A stretch of DNA of 64,000 nucleotides from Mesorhizobium sp. B2-4-3 (GCF_006442815.1 NZ_VFVL01000027.1:24622-88621); one strand, 5' to 3'; counted from the stretch's first letter, positions 53,103 through 62,260 are shown. Numbers and translations: made by a program. Notes: generated by a model not told the origin, from the sequence alone.

Positions 53103-55046
53103 ATGGGCCGGGGAAGCAAAGTGGCAAGGATCAGGAAAGGCGCGGCAAAGCCCGCGCCGCAATTTTTGGAAGACGATCCGTCCACCGGCTACCTGCCGGG
53201 GCGGGCATGGCCGATCGTACGCTACGGCCTGACGACGCTTCTGGTTTCCGCACTGCTCGTGTTCGCGATCGAATGGATCGTGCGCGGCGATTTCTTCGGC
53301 ACGGTCGATTTCTTCCTGCAGCCCTTCAAGCCGGGCTGGACCACCATCATCGTCTTCGCCCTGGTACTGGTCGGGCTCGACGCCATCCTCGGGCGCAGCC
53401 ACCAGAGCCTGATGATCGTGGCGCCGCTGACGCTGGCGCTGGCCTTTGTCGGCCACCAGAAATCGCACTATCTCGGCGATCCGCTCTATCCGACGGATTT
53501 CCTGTTCGCCCGCCAGATCGTGGCGCTTATGCCGCTTCTGGTGCGCGAGCGGCCGTGGACGGCCGTCATGCTGGCGGTCGGCATCGTCGGCGGCCTGACG
53601 CTGCTCGTCTACGGCTGGCGGACCTGGCGCCGGCGGGTGCCGATCCTCAGCCGCAAGGGCCGCCTGGCGCGGCTAGTGCTTGCCGTGCCGCTGCTCGCCT
53701 TCTTCGTCTCGATCATGGACTACGCCACCTTCTCGTGGACGCGCGACCGGCTGCAGATCATCCCGATCATGTGGGACCAGAAGGAAAACTATGCCTCCAA
53801 CGGTTTTGCGCTGGCTTTCGCGATGAACGTGCCGATGGCGCATGTCTCGGCGCCGCCCGGCTACTCCGAAAAGACGATGGCCGCGATCCAGCGCCCCGAC
53901 GTCGCCGCTTCGGTGCCGGACGAGAAGCCGGATATCGTGGTGGTGATGAGCGAATCCTTCTGGGATCCCACGCAGTTGCCTGGCGTCGCCATCAAGCCCG
54001 ACCCGATCCCGACAGTGCGCGCCTTGCGCTCCGGCTCGATGTTCTCGCCTGAGTTCGGCGGCATGACCGCCAATATCGAGTTCGAGGCGCTGACCGGCTT
54101 TTCCAACGCCTTCCTGCCGGCTGGCTCGATCCCTTATCAGCAATATGTGCGCACCCCGACCCCGTCGCTGGCGACCTTCCTGAAGAGCCAGGGCTACCGG
54201 GCGCGGGCCATCCATCCCGGCACCAACTGGTTCTGGAACCGCGGCGCCGTCTATGCCGATTTCGGCTTCAACGACTTCCGCTCCGAAGAGACGCTGCCGC
54301 CGATGCAAAAGCGCGGGCCGCTGGCTTCCGACGCGGCGATGACCGACGAGATCATCCGCGAGGCCGACGCCAGCGACGATCCGGTGTTCCTGTTCGCCGT
54401 CAGCCTGCAGAACCATGGGCCTTACGAGCCTTACCGCTACAGCAACCCGACGCATTCGGTCGGTGCGCCAATCAGCTCCTGGGCGCGGGAATCGCTGCTC
54501 TCCTATGCCGAAGGCTCGGCCGACGCCGACCATGGCCTTAAGCGCCTGATCGACTGGGCGAAGGCGCGCCAGCGGCCGACGATCATCGCCTTCTTCGGCG
54601 ACCATCTGCCGCCGCTGGGACCGGTCTATGTCGAGACGGGCTATCTCAAGGACAATGTCGCGCCGCGCAAGGAGCCTAGCGACGCCGCGCTCGAACACCA
54701 CGACACGCCTTTGGTCATCTGGTCGAACCGCTCCGGTCCGGTCGAGAACATCGGCTCGGTGAGCCCGGCCTTCCTGCCCTACCATATCCTGACCACGGCA
54801 GGCATCAGCCACCCCTATTACACCGGCTTCCTCGGCGCGCTGCGCGAACACTACCGGGTGGTCGACCGCAACCTGCTCCTGTCGCCCGCGGGCGAAGCGA
54901 CGCCGGATTGGGCGAGGCAGAAGCAGATCGATCCGAAGATCAACGATTTCCGGCTCATCCAATACGACATGATGTTCGGCAAGCGGCATTCGGCGCCCGA
55001 TTTCTTCCCCGAGACGGTGGACAAGCTGGTCGCGCATACGAGCTGA
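53103..55046 (+). CDS. LTA synthase-like membrane sulfatase-fold phosphotransferase
   Basis: 647 residues. Basic cytoplasmic start, four to five membrane helices (~40-215), then an extracytoplasmic sulfatase-fold domain. It has VVMSESFWDPTQL (~285, first metal Glu), GGMTANIEFEALTGFSNAFLP with the probable Thr nucleophile (~325), HPGTNWFWNRG (~372), FFGDHLPPLGPVY (~497) and a late DRNLLLSP. In Gram-negative rhizobia such proteins transfer phosphoglycerol or phosphoethanolamine to periplasmic glucans or lipids; the substrate here is open. ATG 53103 chosen over GTG 53085. Confidence 0.88.
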   Translation: MGRGSKVARIRKGAAKPAPQFLEDDPSTGYLPGRAWPIVRYGLTTLLVSALLVFAIEWIVRGDFFGTVDFFLQPFKPGWTTIIVFALVLVGLDAILGRSHQSLMIVAPLTLALAFVGHQKSHYLGDPLYPTDFLFARQIVALMPLLVRERPWTAVMLAVGIVGGLTLLVYGWRTWRRRVPILSRKGRLARLVLAVPLLAFFVSIMDYATFSWTRDRLQIIPIMWDQKENYASNGFALAFAMNVPMAHVSAPPGYSEKTMAAIQRPDVAASVPDEKPDIVVVMSESFWDPTQLPGVAIKPDPIPTVRALRSGSMFSPEFGGMTANIEFEALTGFSNAFLPAGSIPYQQYVRTPTPSLATFLKSQGYRARAIHPGTNWFWNRGAVYADFGFNDFRSEETLPPMQKRGPLASDAAMTDEIIREADASDDPVFLFAVSLQNHGPYEPYRYSNPTHSVGAPISSWARESLLSYAEGSADADHGLKRLIDWAKARQRPTIIAFFGDHLPPLGPVYVETGYLKDNVAPRKEPSDAALEHHDTPLVIWSNRSGPVENIGSVSPAFLPYHILTTAGISHPYYTGFLGALREHYRVVDRNLLLSPAGEATPDWARQKQIDPKINDFRLIQYDMMFGKRHSAPDFFPETVDKLVAHTS

Positions 55047-55158
55047 GCTGAGCGAGCGGCATCGCCATGGCCGATCGTTGAGGCGAAAGAGGCCTTGAAT
55101 TGAAAGTACCGTGCGGGCCCACTCCGCCACGAGCGTTCCCATGCCGCGGCGCCCCTCG

Positions 55159-56782
55159 TCAGTTGGTGAGCTGCAGCCTGGAGAACTTGTTGGCGATGGT
55201 CTGGAAGACGTTGGGCAGCTTGGCCGGGTCCTCGACGGCGTAATAGTCGCTCGGGTCGGACGCGCAGGCGCTGTAGAGCGAGCGGTTGGCCGCCGTGTCG
55301 GCCTGCAGCACCATGGTGTAGATCTGCACGCCCTGGTTCTTCAGCTGCGTGCAGACATCCTTTGTCCAGCCGTCGACGTTGCGCGCCGCCGCCGCCTGGT
55401 TGCTCGAACCGAAACGGCCGCTGGCGAGGTAGCCATAGGAAGTGTAGTCCGATTTCTGCGGCGTGTTTGATGCGCCGTAGACGACGTTCTCGCCATCGGT
55501 CAAAAGCATCACCACCTTTGCCCGCCGTCCTATAGGGAGCGGCGTCGGTGTAGGGTGGCTGCGGCGACAACACCCGCTGGCCCCAGCTCAAGCCCTCCGA
55601 CACGTTGGTGCCGGAGCCGTTCCATTCGCTCATCTGGCTCGCTGCCTGGCGAAGCTTGTCGAAGTCGTCGGTCAGCGGAACGATCGGCGTCGGGCAGGCG
55701 CGGTTCGGGCCGATGGTGATCGGATTGCCGGCCTCGGTGATTTCCTTGCCGGTCGAGGCGACGTATTTGGCGATCGTCGTCAAATCCGCGCTGAGCAGCG
55801 CGTTGAGCACGCCCGTCAGCAGCCCGCTCAGATCTATGCCCAGTATGTTCTGGTTCAGCTTGGTCTTGTCGATCGTGTCGTTGAGATAGGAATTGTTGTA
55901 GCCGGTCGACGAATTGCCATACGAGGCCGACGGCTTCTTGGCGACGTCGGGATCGTCCGGCGCGAAATACGGCACGAACAGCGTATCGGGCTTCGACGGG
56001 TCCGGCGGCGTGTCGGAAACGTTCAAGGCGCCTGGCCGCGCCTCGACGCAGCCCTTCCAGCCCGTGTTGCTCCATCCGCCCTTCTGGCCGAGCTGCCTGA
56101 ACAGCGCCATATGGTTCGGTCGCTTGCCGTCGATGACCGGAAAGTTGACGCCGTTGGTGGACGACTTGCCGTCCATATCGATCCAGGACGGATCGAATTC
56201 GGGGCCGTTGACGTTGACGGCGGTGACGAAGGGCACCAGCGAGGCCCGCACGGACCGGGTCGGCGACTTGACCGCCTCGAGATAATCGAGCAGCGACTTG
56301 GACGCGGTCCGGAGCGCGGTGATGCGCGCGCCGGCCATCGAGCCGGTGTTGTCGAGCACCAGCACCACTTCGAGCTGATTGTTCGATTCGACCGCCGAAG
56401 CGTCGACGCTGATATGCTTTTCGGCGCCAAACAGGAACGCGAAGTTGAGATTGACGTCGGCCGAGGCCGTGGCCCTGGTCTTGACGAAGTTGACGCCCCT
56501 GTCGACGGTGAGCGTGGCCTTGGCGTTGGAGAGTTCGCCATGGCTGGCGACATTGGCCTGGAAATAGCTGTTGAAGGCATCATTGCGCGTCACCTCGGCG
56601 TCGCCCAGATGCGAGGAGGCGAGGTTTGCGGCGTCCAGCGCGGTCTGCAGATTGCTTTTTGCCCGCATCAGGGTGGAGACATCGGTGGCAAAGGCCACCG
56701 CCCCCAACATGGCAGGCACGCCCACCGCCAGCATCAACGAGAAATTGCCGCGCCTTGAGCGCCAAAACTGCCTGAGAAGCAT
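55159..56782 (-). pseudogene. TadG-like vWA pilus protein, frameshifted
   Basis: Read leftward from ATG 56782: a TadE/TadG-type N-terminus (FWRSRRGNFSLMLAVGVPAML, one helix), then a von Willebrand A domain with VVLVLDNTGSMAGARITALR (~140). At ~55515 the frame breaks. The zero-frame continues out of family, while the +1 frame carries VVMLLTDGENVVYG (the second metal-ion site of the vWA fold), proceeds to GVQIYTMVLQADTAANRSLY and ends SRLQLTN at 55159. One extra G in the AAAGGTGG context accounts for it. Whole protein would be ~540 residues, so the gene is inactive or the base is an error. Confidence 0.85.
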
Positions 56783-57248
56783 TCCCTACCCCTGGAATTG
56801 CTCGATTTTCCGCCGCCTTGCGGCCCGCGTGCCTCTCATGCGCCTTTCATGATAAACGGGTGGTTACAACCCGCTACAACCTTATGGGGTGGTTAAAGTC
56901 CGATTACTGGAAAATCGATAAAATCGAGTGCCGGCTGACCTTTGCGTTCTTCTGGAGGCTGCGACACGCCAGAATCTCACCTGACACCTGCCGGGCCTTG
57001 CCTTCCTGGCGAATTGCTATATAGACCCGCGCAATCTGCCGGTCCTTGCTGGGGGCTGAACGGAGGGCCGTGGCCTTTTCGAAGGTCGCGACACGAAGCC
57101 AAAAAGGGCTTCCAGCCTCCCGTGTCTCCGCTCTCGACCGTCTCGTGATGCTCCTTTCTTCCCCGCTCTTTCGCGATCGGGTCAGACAAGTTGCAGAGGC
57201 TTAGCCGCGAGGGCCGGTGAGAGAAACGAAGAAAGGCACTAAAACATA
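56783..57248. other. Control region of rpsF, with TadG promoter side
   Basis: 466 bases. A TATATA at 57018-57023 is a candidate -10 of the ribosomal operon, giving a leader of ~220 bases before rpsF. The 56840-56900 stretch is A/T-rich. A long leader before rpsF would be compatible with S6/S18 feedback but I could not confirm a known motif. Confidence 0.45.
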
Positions 57249-57740
57249 ATGGCTCTTTACGAACATGTGTTTCTTGCCCGGCAGGACCTGTCGCAGCAGC
57301 AGGTTGACGCGCTTGTCGAACAGTACAAGGGCGTCATCACCGCGAATGGCGGATCGGTCGGCCGGATCGAGAACTGGGGGCTGAAGTCCCTCACCTACCG
57401 GGTCAAGAAGAACCGGAAGGCTTACTACACGCTGATGGACATCACCTGCCCGCCGGCCGCGCTCAACGAAATGGAGCGCCAGATGGGCCTGTCGGAAGAC
57501 GTCCTTCGCTTCCTCACCATCAAGGTGGAAGCGCATGAGGAAGGCGTCTCGGCGATGATGCAGAAGCGCGAAGAGCGTTCCGAGCGCGGCGGCTTCGGCG
57601 ACCGCGACCGTGGCCCACGTTCCTTCGGCGACCGTGATCGCGGCGATCGTCCGCCGCGCAGCTTCGGTGGCGACCGCGATGGCGGTGGCGACCGTGGTCC
57701 GCGCCGTCCGCGCGAAGGCGTTGAAGGAGGTGCAGAATAA
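57249..57740 (+). CDS. rpsF: 30S ribosomal protein S6
   Basis: 163 residues. MALYEHVFLARQDLSQQQVDALVEQYK, LKSLTYRVKKNRKAYYTLMDITCPPAALNEMERQMGLSEDVLRFLTIKVE covers the domain (~1-95). The remaining ~65 residues are an Arg/Asp/Gly-rich extension (RDRGPRSFGDRDRGDRPP...), longer than in E. coli and common in alphaproteobacteria. Its TAA overlaps the rpsR ATG by one base. Confidence 0.97.
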   Translation: MALYEHVFLARQDLSQQQVDALVEQYKGVITANGGSVGRIENWGLKSLTYRVKKNRKAYYTLMDITCPPAALNEMERQMGLSEDVLRFLTIKVEAHEEGVSAMMQKREERSERGGFGDRDRGPRSFGDRDRGDRPPRSFGGDRDGGGDRGPRRPREGVEGGAE

Positions 57741-57988
57741 TGGTCGACATCAACCAGATCCCGACCCGGCGTCCGTTCCATCGCCGCCGCAAGACCTGCC
57801 CGTTCTCCGGCGCCAACGCTCCGAAGATCGACTACAAGGATGTGCGTCTCCTGCAGCGCTACATTTCCGAACGCGGCAAGATCGTGCCCTCGCGCATCAC
57901 CGCCGTCAGCCAGAAGAAGCAGCGCGAGCTCGCCAAGGCGATCAAGCGCGCCCGCTTCCTCGGCCTGCTGCCCTACGTGGTTCGCTGA
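57740..57988 (+). CDS. rpsR: 30S ribosomal protein S18
   Basis: 82 residues. PTRRPFHRRRKTCPFSG and IDYKDVRLLQRYISERGKIVPSRITAVSQKKQRELAKAIKRARFLGLLPYV. A strong AAGGAGG inside the end of rpsF serves as its ribosome site. S18 pairs with S6. Confidence 0.97.
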   Translation: MVDINQIPTRRPFHRRRKTCPFSGANAPKIDYKDVRLLQRYISERGKIVPSRITAVSQKKQRELAKAIKRARFLGLLPYVVR

Positions 57989-58204
57989 GGCCTGAAAGTT
58001 CGATGCGGGCGCTTGCCGCCCGCATCCCACCCACGGCGACGGGCGCCGCGGTTCAAGTCAAATCCCGAGTTGGGGCCGGATGGCCTCTAACTGCCAGCAC
58101 AGGCAGGACAGCGACAAGAGCGGCGAGCGCCGCAAAGAGCTTCCTGACCTGTTCCAGATCATTGCGCCAGTCTTGCGACCGGCGCCAACCGAAGGAACGA
58201 AACC

Positions 58205-58789
58205 ATGGAAGTCATTCTCCTCGAGCGCATTTCCCGCCTCGGCCAGATGGGCGAGACCGTCAAGGTCAAGGACGGGTTCGCCCGCAATTTCCTGTTGCCG
58301 CAGGGCAAGGCGCTGCGCGCCAACGAAGGCAACAAGAAGAAGTTCGAGGGCCAGCGCGCCCAGCTCGAAGCCCGCAACCTGGAACGTAAGTCGGAAGCCG
58401 CACAGGTCGCCGAGAAGCTCGACGGCAAGAGCTTCATCGTGGTGCGCTCGGCCGGCGAGACCGGCCAGCTCTACGGCTCGGTGTCGACCCGCGACATCGC
58501 CGATCTGCTAATCGCGGAAGGCTTCACCGTCAACCGCAACCAGATCGAGCTCAACCAGCCGATCAAGACCATCGGCCTCTCCAATGTGGCGATCGCGCTG
58601 CATCCGGAAGTCGAGGTCACGGTGACCCTCAACGTCGCCCGTTCGGCCGACGAGGCGGAGCGCCAGTCAAAGGGCGAGATGCTGACCACAGCCGAAGCCA
58701 TCTATGGCGAAGACATCAACGACAACGCCCGGCCCGAGAATTTCTTCGACCCGAACGCCGAATTCGAAGGCGGCGAAGAGAGCGCCTGA
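58205..58789 (+). CDS. rplI: 50S ribosomal protein L9
   Basis: 194 residues. MEVILLERISRLGQMGETVKVKDGFARNFLLPQGKALRANEGN, then a helical linker and a C-terminal domain with LYGSVSTRDIADLLIAEGFTVNRNQI. The Asp/Glu-rich end (EFEGGEESA) is a typical alphaproteobacterial tail. The 216-base gap from rpsR holds no gene. Confidence 0.96.
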   Translation: MEVILLERISRLGQMGETVKVKDGFARNFLLPQGKALRANEGNKKKFEGQRAQLEARNLERKSEAAQVAEKLDGKSFIVVRSAGETGQLYGSVSTRDIADLLIAEGFTVNRNQIELNQPIKTIGLSNVAIALHPEVEVTVTLNVARSADEAERQSKGEMLTTAEAIYGEDINDNARPENFFDPNAEFEGGEESA

Positions 58790-58848
58790 CCGGCACATCA
58801 TCCGAAGCGTCGCTTCGGTTCGCAGACGTCCAGGATTTCTGGACCAAC

Positions 58849-58875
58849 GCCCGGGTCTCCGACCCGGGCTTTTTT
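58849..58875 (+). terminator. Terminator after rplI
   Basis: Nine-pair stem GCCCGGGTC / GACCCGGGC with a three-base loop and six T (58870-58875). Confidence 0.92.
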
Positions 58876-59019
58876 GTGCCAAAAGGAACTTTTCGACACC
58901 CTATATCTTGTGCACATTACAGCGTGGCGCGTCGATTGGACGCGGGCGACGCGCTGAGGCATTTCGATCTGGCATTCCAGTCCGATTACCGGGTGATCCG
59001 ACTGAGGGGACATTTGGTC

Positions 59020-60306
59020 ATGAATATCCTGTTGAAACACGTTCTCGAACGCCTGGTTCGGGTCGGCGACCTCAAGGTGACCGGCCCAAAGGGCACGACG
59101 CACAAATTCGGCGACGGCAGCGGCGAGCCGGTGCGGATCCACATCAAGACCACACATGCCGAGCGTGCCATAAGTTTCGACCCGATGCTTGCGGTGCCTG
59201 AAGCCTATATGGACGGCGAGCTGGATGTTCCCGAGGGCGGCGTTCTCGGGCTGATGCGCATCGCTTTCCAGAATATGGGCTCGAGCGGCATCGACGTGTC
59301 GTGGTCGAAGGCGATCGAGGGGCTGCGCCACGCCTTCCGCCGGCTGCAGCAGATCAATACGGCAACACGCTCGCGCCGCAACGTGCAGCGCCATTACGAT
59401 CTCTCCGGCGAGCTCTACAAGCTCTTCCTCGACGAGGACATGCAATATTCCTGCGCCTATTTCGAGCAGCCGGACATGACGCTGGACGAAGCGCAGGCCG
59501 CCAAGAAACGCCATATCGCCGCCAAGCTCCGGCTCAAGGCAGGCCAGACCGTGCTCGACATCGGCTCCGGCTGGGGCGGCCTCGGCCTCTATCTCGCCAA
59601 AGCTTTCGACGTCGACGTGCAGGGCGTCACGCTGTCCACCGAACAGCATGGTGTCGCCACCGACCGCGCCCACGCGCTGGGTCTCCAGGACCGGGTGCAT
59701 TTCGAGCTCAAAGACTACCGCGCGCTGAACGAACGCTTCGACCGGATCGTCTCGGTCGGCATGTTCGAGCATGTCGGCGTCAACCACTACCGCACCTTCT
59801 TCGACAAGGCCTCAACTCTGCTCAAGCCGGACGGGGTGATGCTGCTGCACACGATCGGCCGTTCCGGCGTACCGTGGGCGACCAGCGCCTTCGTCCGCAA
59901 ATACATCTTCCCGGGCGGCTACATTCCGGCGATGTCGGAGGTGATGCCGGCGATCGAGAAGTCGGGCCTCGTCGTCACCGACATCGAAATCCTGCGGCTG
60001 CACTATGCCGACACGCTCAGGCACTGGGGCGAGCGCTTCGCCGCCAACCGCGACAAGGCCAAGGCGATCTATGACGAACGCTTCTGTCGCATGTGGGAAT
60101 TCTATCTCGCCGCCTCGGAGGCCGCTTTCCGCTGGCAGGATCTGGTGATCTTCCAGTTCCAGCTCGCCAAGAAGAACGACACGCTGCCGGTGACGCGCGA
60201 CTACATGGCCAAATGCGAGAAGGCGCTGGAGCTGCGCGATATCGGCCATCAGGAGCCGGCGGCGCCGGCCCCCGCCAAGCCGACCCGCCGCAAGAAGGTG
60301 GAGTAG
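59020..60306 (+). CDS. cfa: Cyclopropane-fatty-acyl-phospholipid synthase
   Basis: 428 residues. NVQRHYDLSGELYKLFLDEDMQYSCAYFE (~120-150), VLDIGSGWGGLGLYLAKAFDVDVQGVTLS (SAM motif, ~182), VSVGMFEHVGVNHYRTFF and GWATSAFVRKYIFPGGYIPAMSE. Methylates membrane unsaturated acyl chains to cyclopropanes. ATG 59020 has GAGGGG upstream. Gene symbol is by family; several paralogues occur in rhizobia. Confidence 0.92.
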   Translation: MNILLKHVLERLVRVGDLKVTGPKGTTHKFGDGSGEPVRIHIKTTHAERAISFDPMLAVPEAYMDGELDVPEGGVLGLMRIAFQNMGSSGIDVSWSKAIEGLRHAFRRLQQINTATRSRRNVQRHYDLSGELYKLFLDEDMQYSCAYFEQPDMTLDEAQAAKKRHIAAKLRLKAGQTVLDIGSGWGGLGLYLAKAFDVDVQGVTLSTEQHGVATDRAHALGLQDRVHFELKDYRALNERFDRIVSVGMFEHVGVNHYRTFFDKASTLLKPDGVMLLHTIGRSGVPWATSAFVRKYIFPGGYIPAMSEVMPAIEKSGLVVTDIEILRLHYADTLRHWGERFAANRDKAKAIYDERFCRMWEFYLAASEAAFRWQDLVIFQFQLAKKNDTLPVTRDYMAKCEKALELRDIGHQEPAAPAPAKPTRRKKVE

Positions 60307-60340
60307 ACACGCATTGCCGCTTGCCATTGCGGCCTGACGC

Positions 60341-60376
60341 CATGAAAAAGGTCTCGTTCGCGAGACCTTTTTCATG
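60341..60376. terminator. Perfect hairpin over the YnfA start codon
   Basis: Arms CATGAAAAAGGTCTCG and CGAGACCTTTTTCATG, 16 bases each, closed by a TTCG tetraloop. It works as a bidirectional terminator-type hairpin after cfa; its right end contains the ATG of the next gene. Confidence 0.9.
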
Positions 60377-60697
60377 ACCTATCTCATCTACATCGCAGCC
60401 GCGCTTGCCGAAATCGCCGGCTGCTTTTCGTTCTGGGCGTGGTGGCGGCTGGAAAAGTCGGCGCTCTGGCTTCTTCCCGGTTTCGCCTCGCTGGCGCTGT
60501 TCGCCTTGCTTCTGACGCTGGTCGAGACGGACGCGGCGGGCCGCGCCTATGCCGCCTATGGCGGCATCTACATCGCCGCCTCGCTCGGCTGGCTGTGGCT
60601 GGTCGAAGGCGTGCGTCCCGACCGCTGGGATCTGGCCGGCGCCGCGCTCTGCATCGTCGGCGCCTCGGTCATCCTGCTCGCGCCGAGGGGAGCCTGA
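60374..60697 (+). CDS. YnfA-family small membrane protein
   Basis: 107 residues, four helices: YIAAALAEIAGCFSFWAWWRL, LLPGFASLALFALLLTLVE, AYAAYGGIYIAASLGWLWLVEG, WDLAGAALCIVGASVILLAPRG. The YAAYGGIYIAASLGW core is the UPF0060/YnfA signature, an SMR-like family without clear substrate. The ATG lies at the end of a perfect hairpin, without a visible Shine-Dalgarno. An 11-codon open frame (MKKVSFARPFS) spans the hairpin and stops over this ATG. Confidence 0.9.
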   Translation: MTYLIYIAAALAEIAGCFSFWAWWRLEKSALWLLPGFASLALFALLLTLVETDAAGRAYAAYGGIYIAASLGWLWLVEGVRPDRWDLAGAALCIVGASVILLAPRGA

Positions 60698-60698
60698 A

Positions 60699-61664
60699 AT
60701 GGAACTGCCCGCCCCGCTCCGGCAAGGCGTCGACAGCTTGCTCGAGAAGGTGCCGCTGCCAGCGCTGAAACAGGCCGCAAAGACGCTTTCCGAACGCTAC
60801 CGCGCCGAGCTGCGCGACGGCCGCCTGCATATGGGCGAGGAGATGGCGGTCAAGGCCTATCTGGCGACTCGGCTGCCCGCCACCTATGCTGCCGTGCGCG
60901 CCAGCCTCGAGGCGTTGAGCGAGGCCCGCCCCGACTTCCGGCCGGAAAGCCTGCTCGATATCGGCGCCGGACCTGGCACCATGCTTTGGGCCACGACTGA
61001 CGCCTGGCCTACGCTGGAACGGGCGGTGCTGGTCGAGGCAAGCGCTGCCGTGCGCAAGGTCGGCCAGTCGCTCGCGGAAGGCGCGATTGCCGTCCGCGCC
61101 GACTGGGTCGCCGGCGACGCGACGATCGATCTCGACGGCGTCATGCCCGCCGACCTCGTCAGCGCCGCCTATGTGCTGGACGAGATCGCGCCTTTATCGC
61201 TGCCGAAGCTCATCGACCGCCTCTGGCGGCTCACGGCCGACACGCTGATCCTCGTCGAGCCCGGCACGCCCGCCGGCTGGCGGCGCATCCTTGCGGGACG
61301 GCAACAACTGATCGAGGCGGGAGCGCACCTGCTGGCGCCCTGCCCGCATGCGGTGCCTTGCCCGCTCACGCCGCCCGACTGGTGCCATTTCGCACGCCGC
61401 GTCGCGCGTTCGCGCCTGCATCGTCTCGTCAAGGAAGCCGAGGTGCCGTGGGAAGACGAGAAGTTCATTTACCTCGCCGCTTCCCGGCAACCGGCGCCGG
61501 CGCGCGCCGCACGGGTGATCGCGCCGCCTAAGGGCGGCTCCGGCAAGGTGGTGCTGAAACTGTGCCGGCCGGACGGCAGCGCCGGCGAGCGCCTGTTCAG
61601 CAAGCGCGACGGCGATGCCTTCAAGGCGGCGCGACGGGCTGACTGGGGCGATGCGGTGGGATAG
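60699..61664 (+). CDS. Rsm22-like rRNA methyltransferase family protein
   Basis: 321 residues. Methyltransferase core SLLDIGAGPGTMLWAT (~85), DLVSAAYVLDEIAPLSLPKLIDRLW (~148) and TLILVEPGTPAGWRRI (~180). The Cys cluster CPHAVPCPLTPPDWCHFARR (~213-232) is the mark of the Rsm22/METTL17 family and probably binds an Fe-S cluster together with the late VLKLCRP. Associated with small ribosomal subunit assembly in mitochondria; bacterial role less defined. One base after the YnfA stop. Confidence 0.88.
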   Translation: MELPAPLRQGVDSLLEKVPLPALKQAAKTLSERYRAELRDGRLHMGEEMAVKAYLATRLPATYAAVRASLEALSEARPDFRPESLLDIGAGPGTMLWATTDAWPTLERAVLVEASAAVRKVGQSLAEGAIAVRADWVAGDATIDLDGVMPADLVSAAYVLDEIAPLSLPKLIDRLWRLTADTLILVEPGTPAGWRRILAGRQQLIEAGAHLLAPCPHAVPCPLTPPDWCHFARRVARSRLHRLVKEAEVPWEDEKFIYLAASRQPAPARAARVIAPPKGGSGKVVLKLCRPDGSAGERLFSKRDGDAFKAARRADWGDAVG

Positions 61665-61754
61665 GCCGCGTAGGCCGGAGGCATCGGGAGACCTCGCATA
61701 GTCGATAGGTTGGTAGAGTCGCTACTTTGGCGATTAGCCGAAGCGCTTCTCAGG

Positions 61755-61950
61755 TCGTCATTCTATGGCGGAGCAAGGAGCGAAGCGACGAGCGCAGACC
61801 ATAGAATCCATGCCGTTACCTCGCCCGAGGAATAAAAGCGGCGCAGGACAGAGCCGTTCTGCATCGCCGCGATGCTCACAGGTCACGGAATGGATCCTCG
61901 GGTCTGCGCGCGTCGCTTCGCTCCTTGCTCCGCCCGTGGATGACGAAATT
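61755..61950. repeat. Inverted pair of GGAGCAAGGAGCGAAGCGACG repeat
   Basis: The segment around 61757-61820 (ATTCTATGGCGGAGCAAGGA...GCAGACCATAGAATCCATGCC) reappears in reverse at 61886-61950 (GGATCCTCGGGTCTGCGCGC...). Arms are ~60 bases with scattered differences. A dispersed-type rhizobial element. Confidence 0.75.
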
Positions 61951-62051
61951 CGGGCGCCTCGGCTAATCTCGGACGTCCGCGATTCTCTGCGCGAGCGGAT
62001 GCGGCTGATCGGTTGTGTACGAGCCTCCGGCGGCTATCGGCCACCCAAAAT

Positions 62052-62066
62052 GTTCTTGCTTCGTTC
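62052..62066. promoter_or_regulatory. LexA-box-like sequence GTTC-N7-GTTC
   Basis: GTTCTTGCTTCGTTC matches the alphaproteobacterial LexA site exactly. It lies ~195 bases upstream of dnaB. Reading the other way it is GAAC-N7-GAAC. Orientation and target not determined. Confidence 0.6.
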
Positions 62067-62260
62067 CATATTCGCAACTAAGAATCGTCCCTTGCCGAGT
62101 CAACCGGAATCGGGCCACCGGAATACTGTCCTGTGGATGGTTTGCCGATCCTGTGAACATTGGGCATCAAGCTGGTTGGGCCGAGGAGTGTTGCAGAAAG
62201 GTCAGCACCGAATCTTCCCGTTCTGGTATCGAGGACAGCGGGATCGAAATCGGGGATATC

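Larger units (their letters stand above)
61665..62260. other. Intergenic region upstream of dnaB
   Basis: 596 bases with no gene. It holds a pair of inverted repeats (61755-61950) and a LexA-box sequence (62052-62066). The stretch from 62130 to 62260 leads to dnaB and contains GTGTTGCAGAAAGGTC without a classical promoter that I can fix. Confidence 0.5.

Noticed and set aside
53673..55142. Leftward frame opposite the LTA-synthase-like gene
   Set aside because: Antisense with His/Arg-rich composition; the forward gene has all sulfatase-fold motifs.
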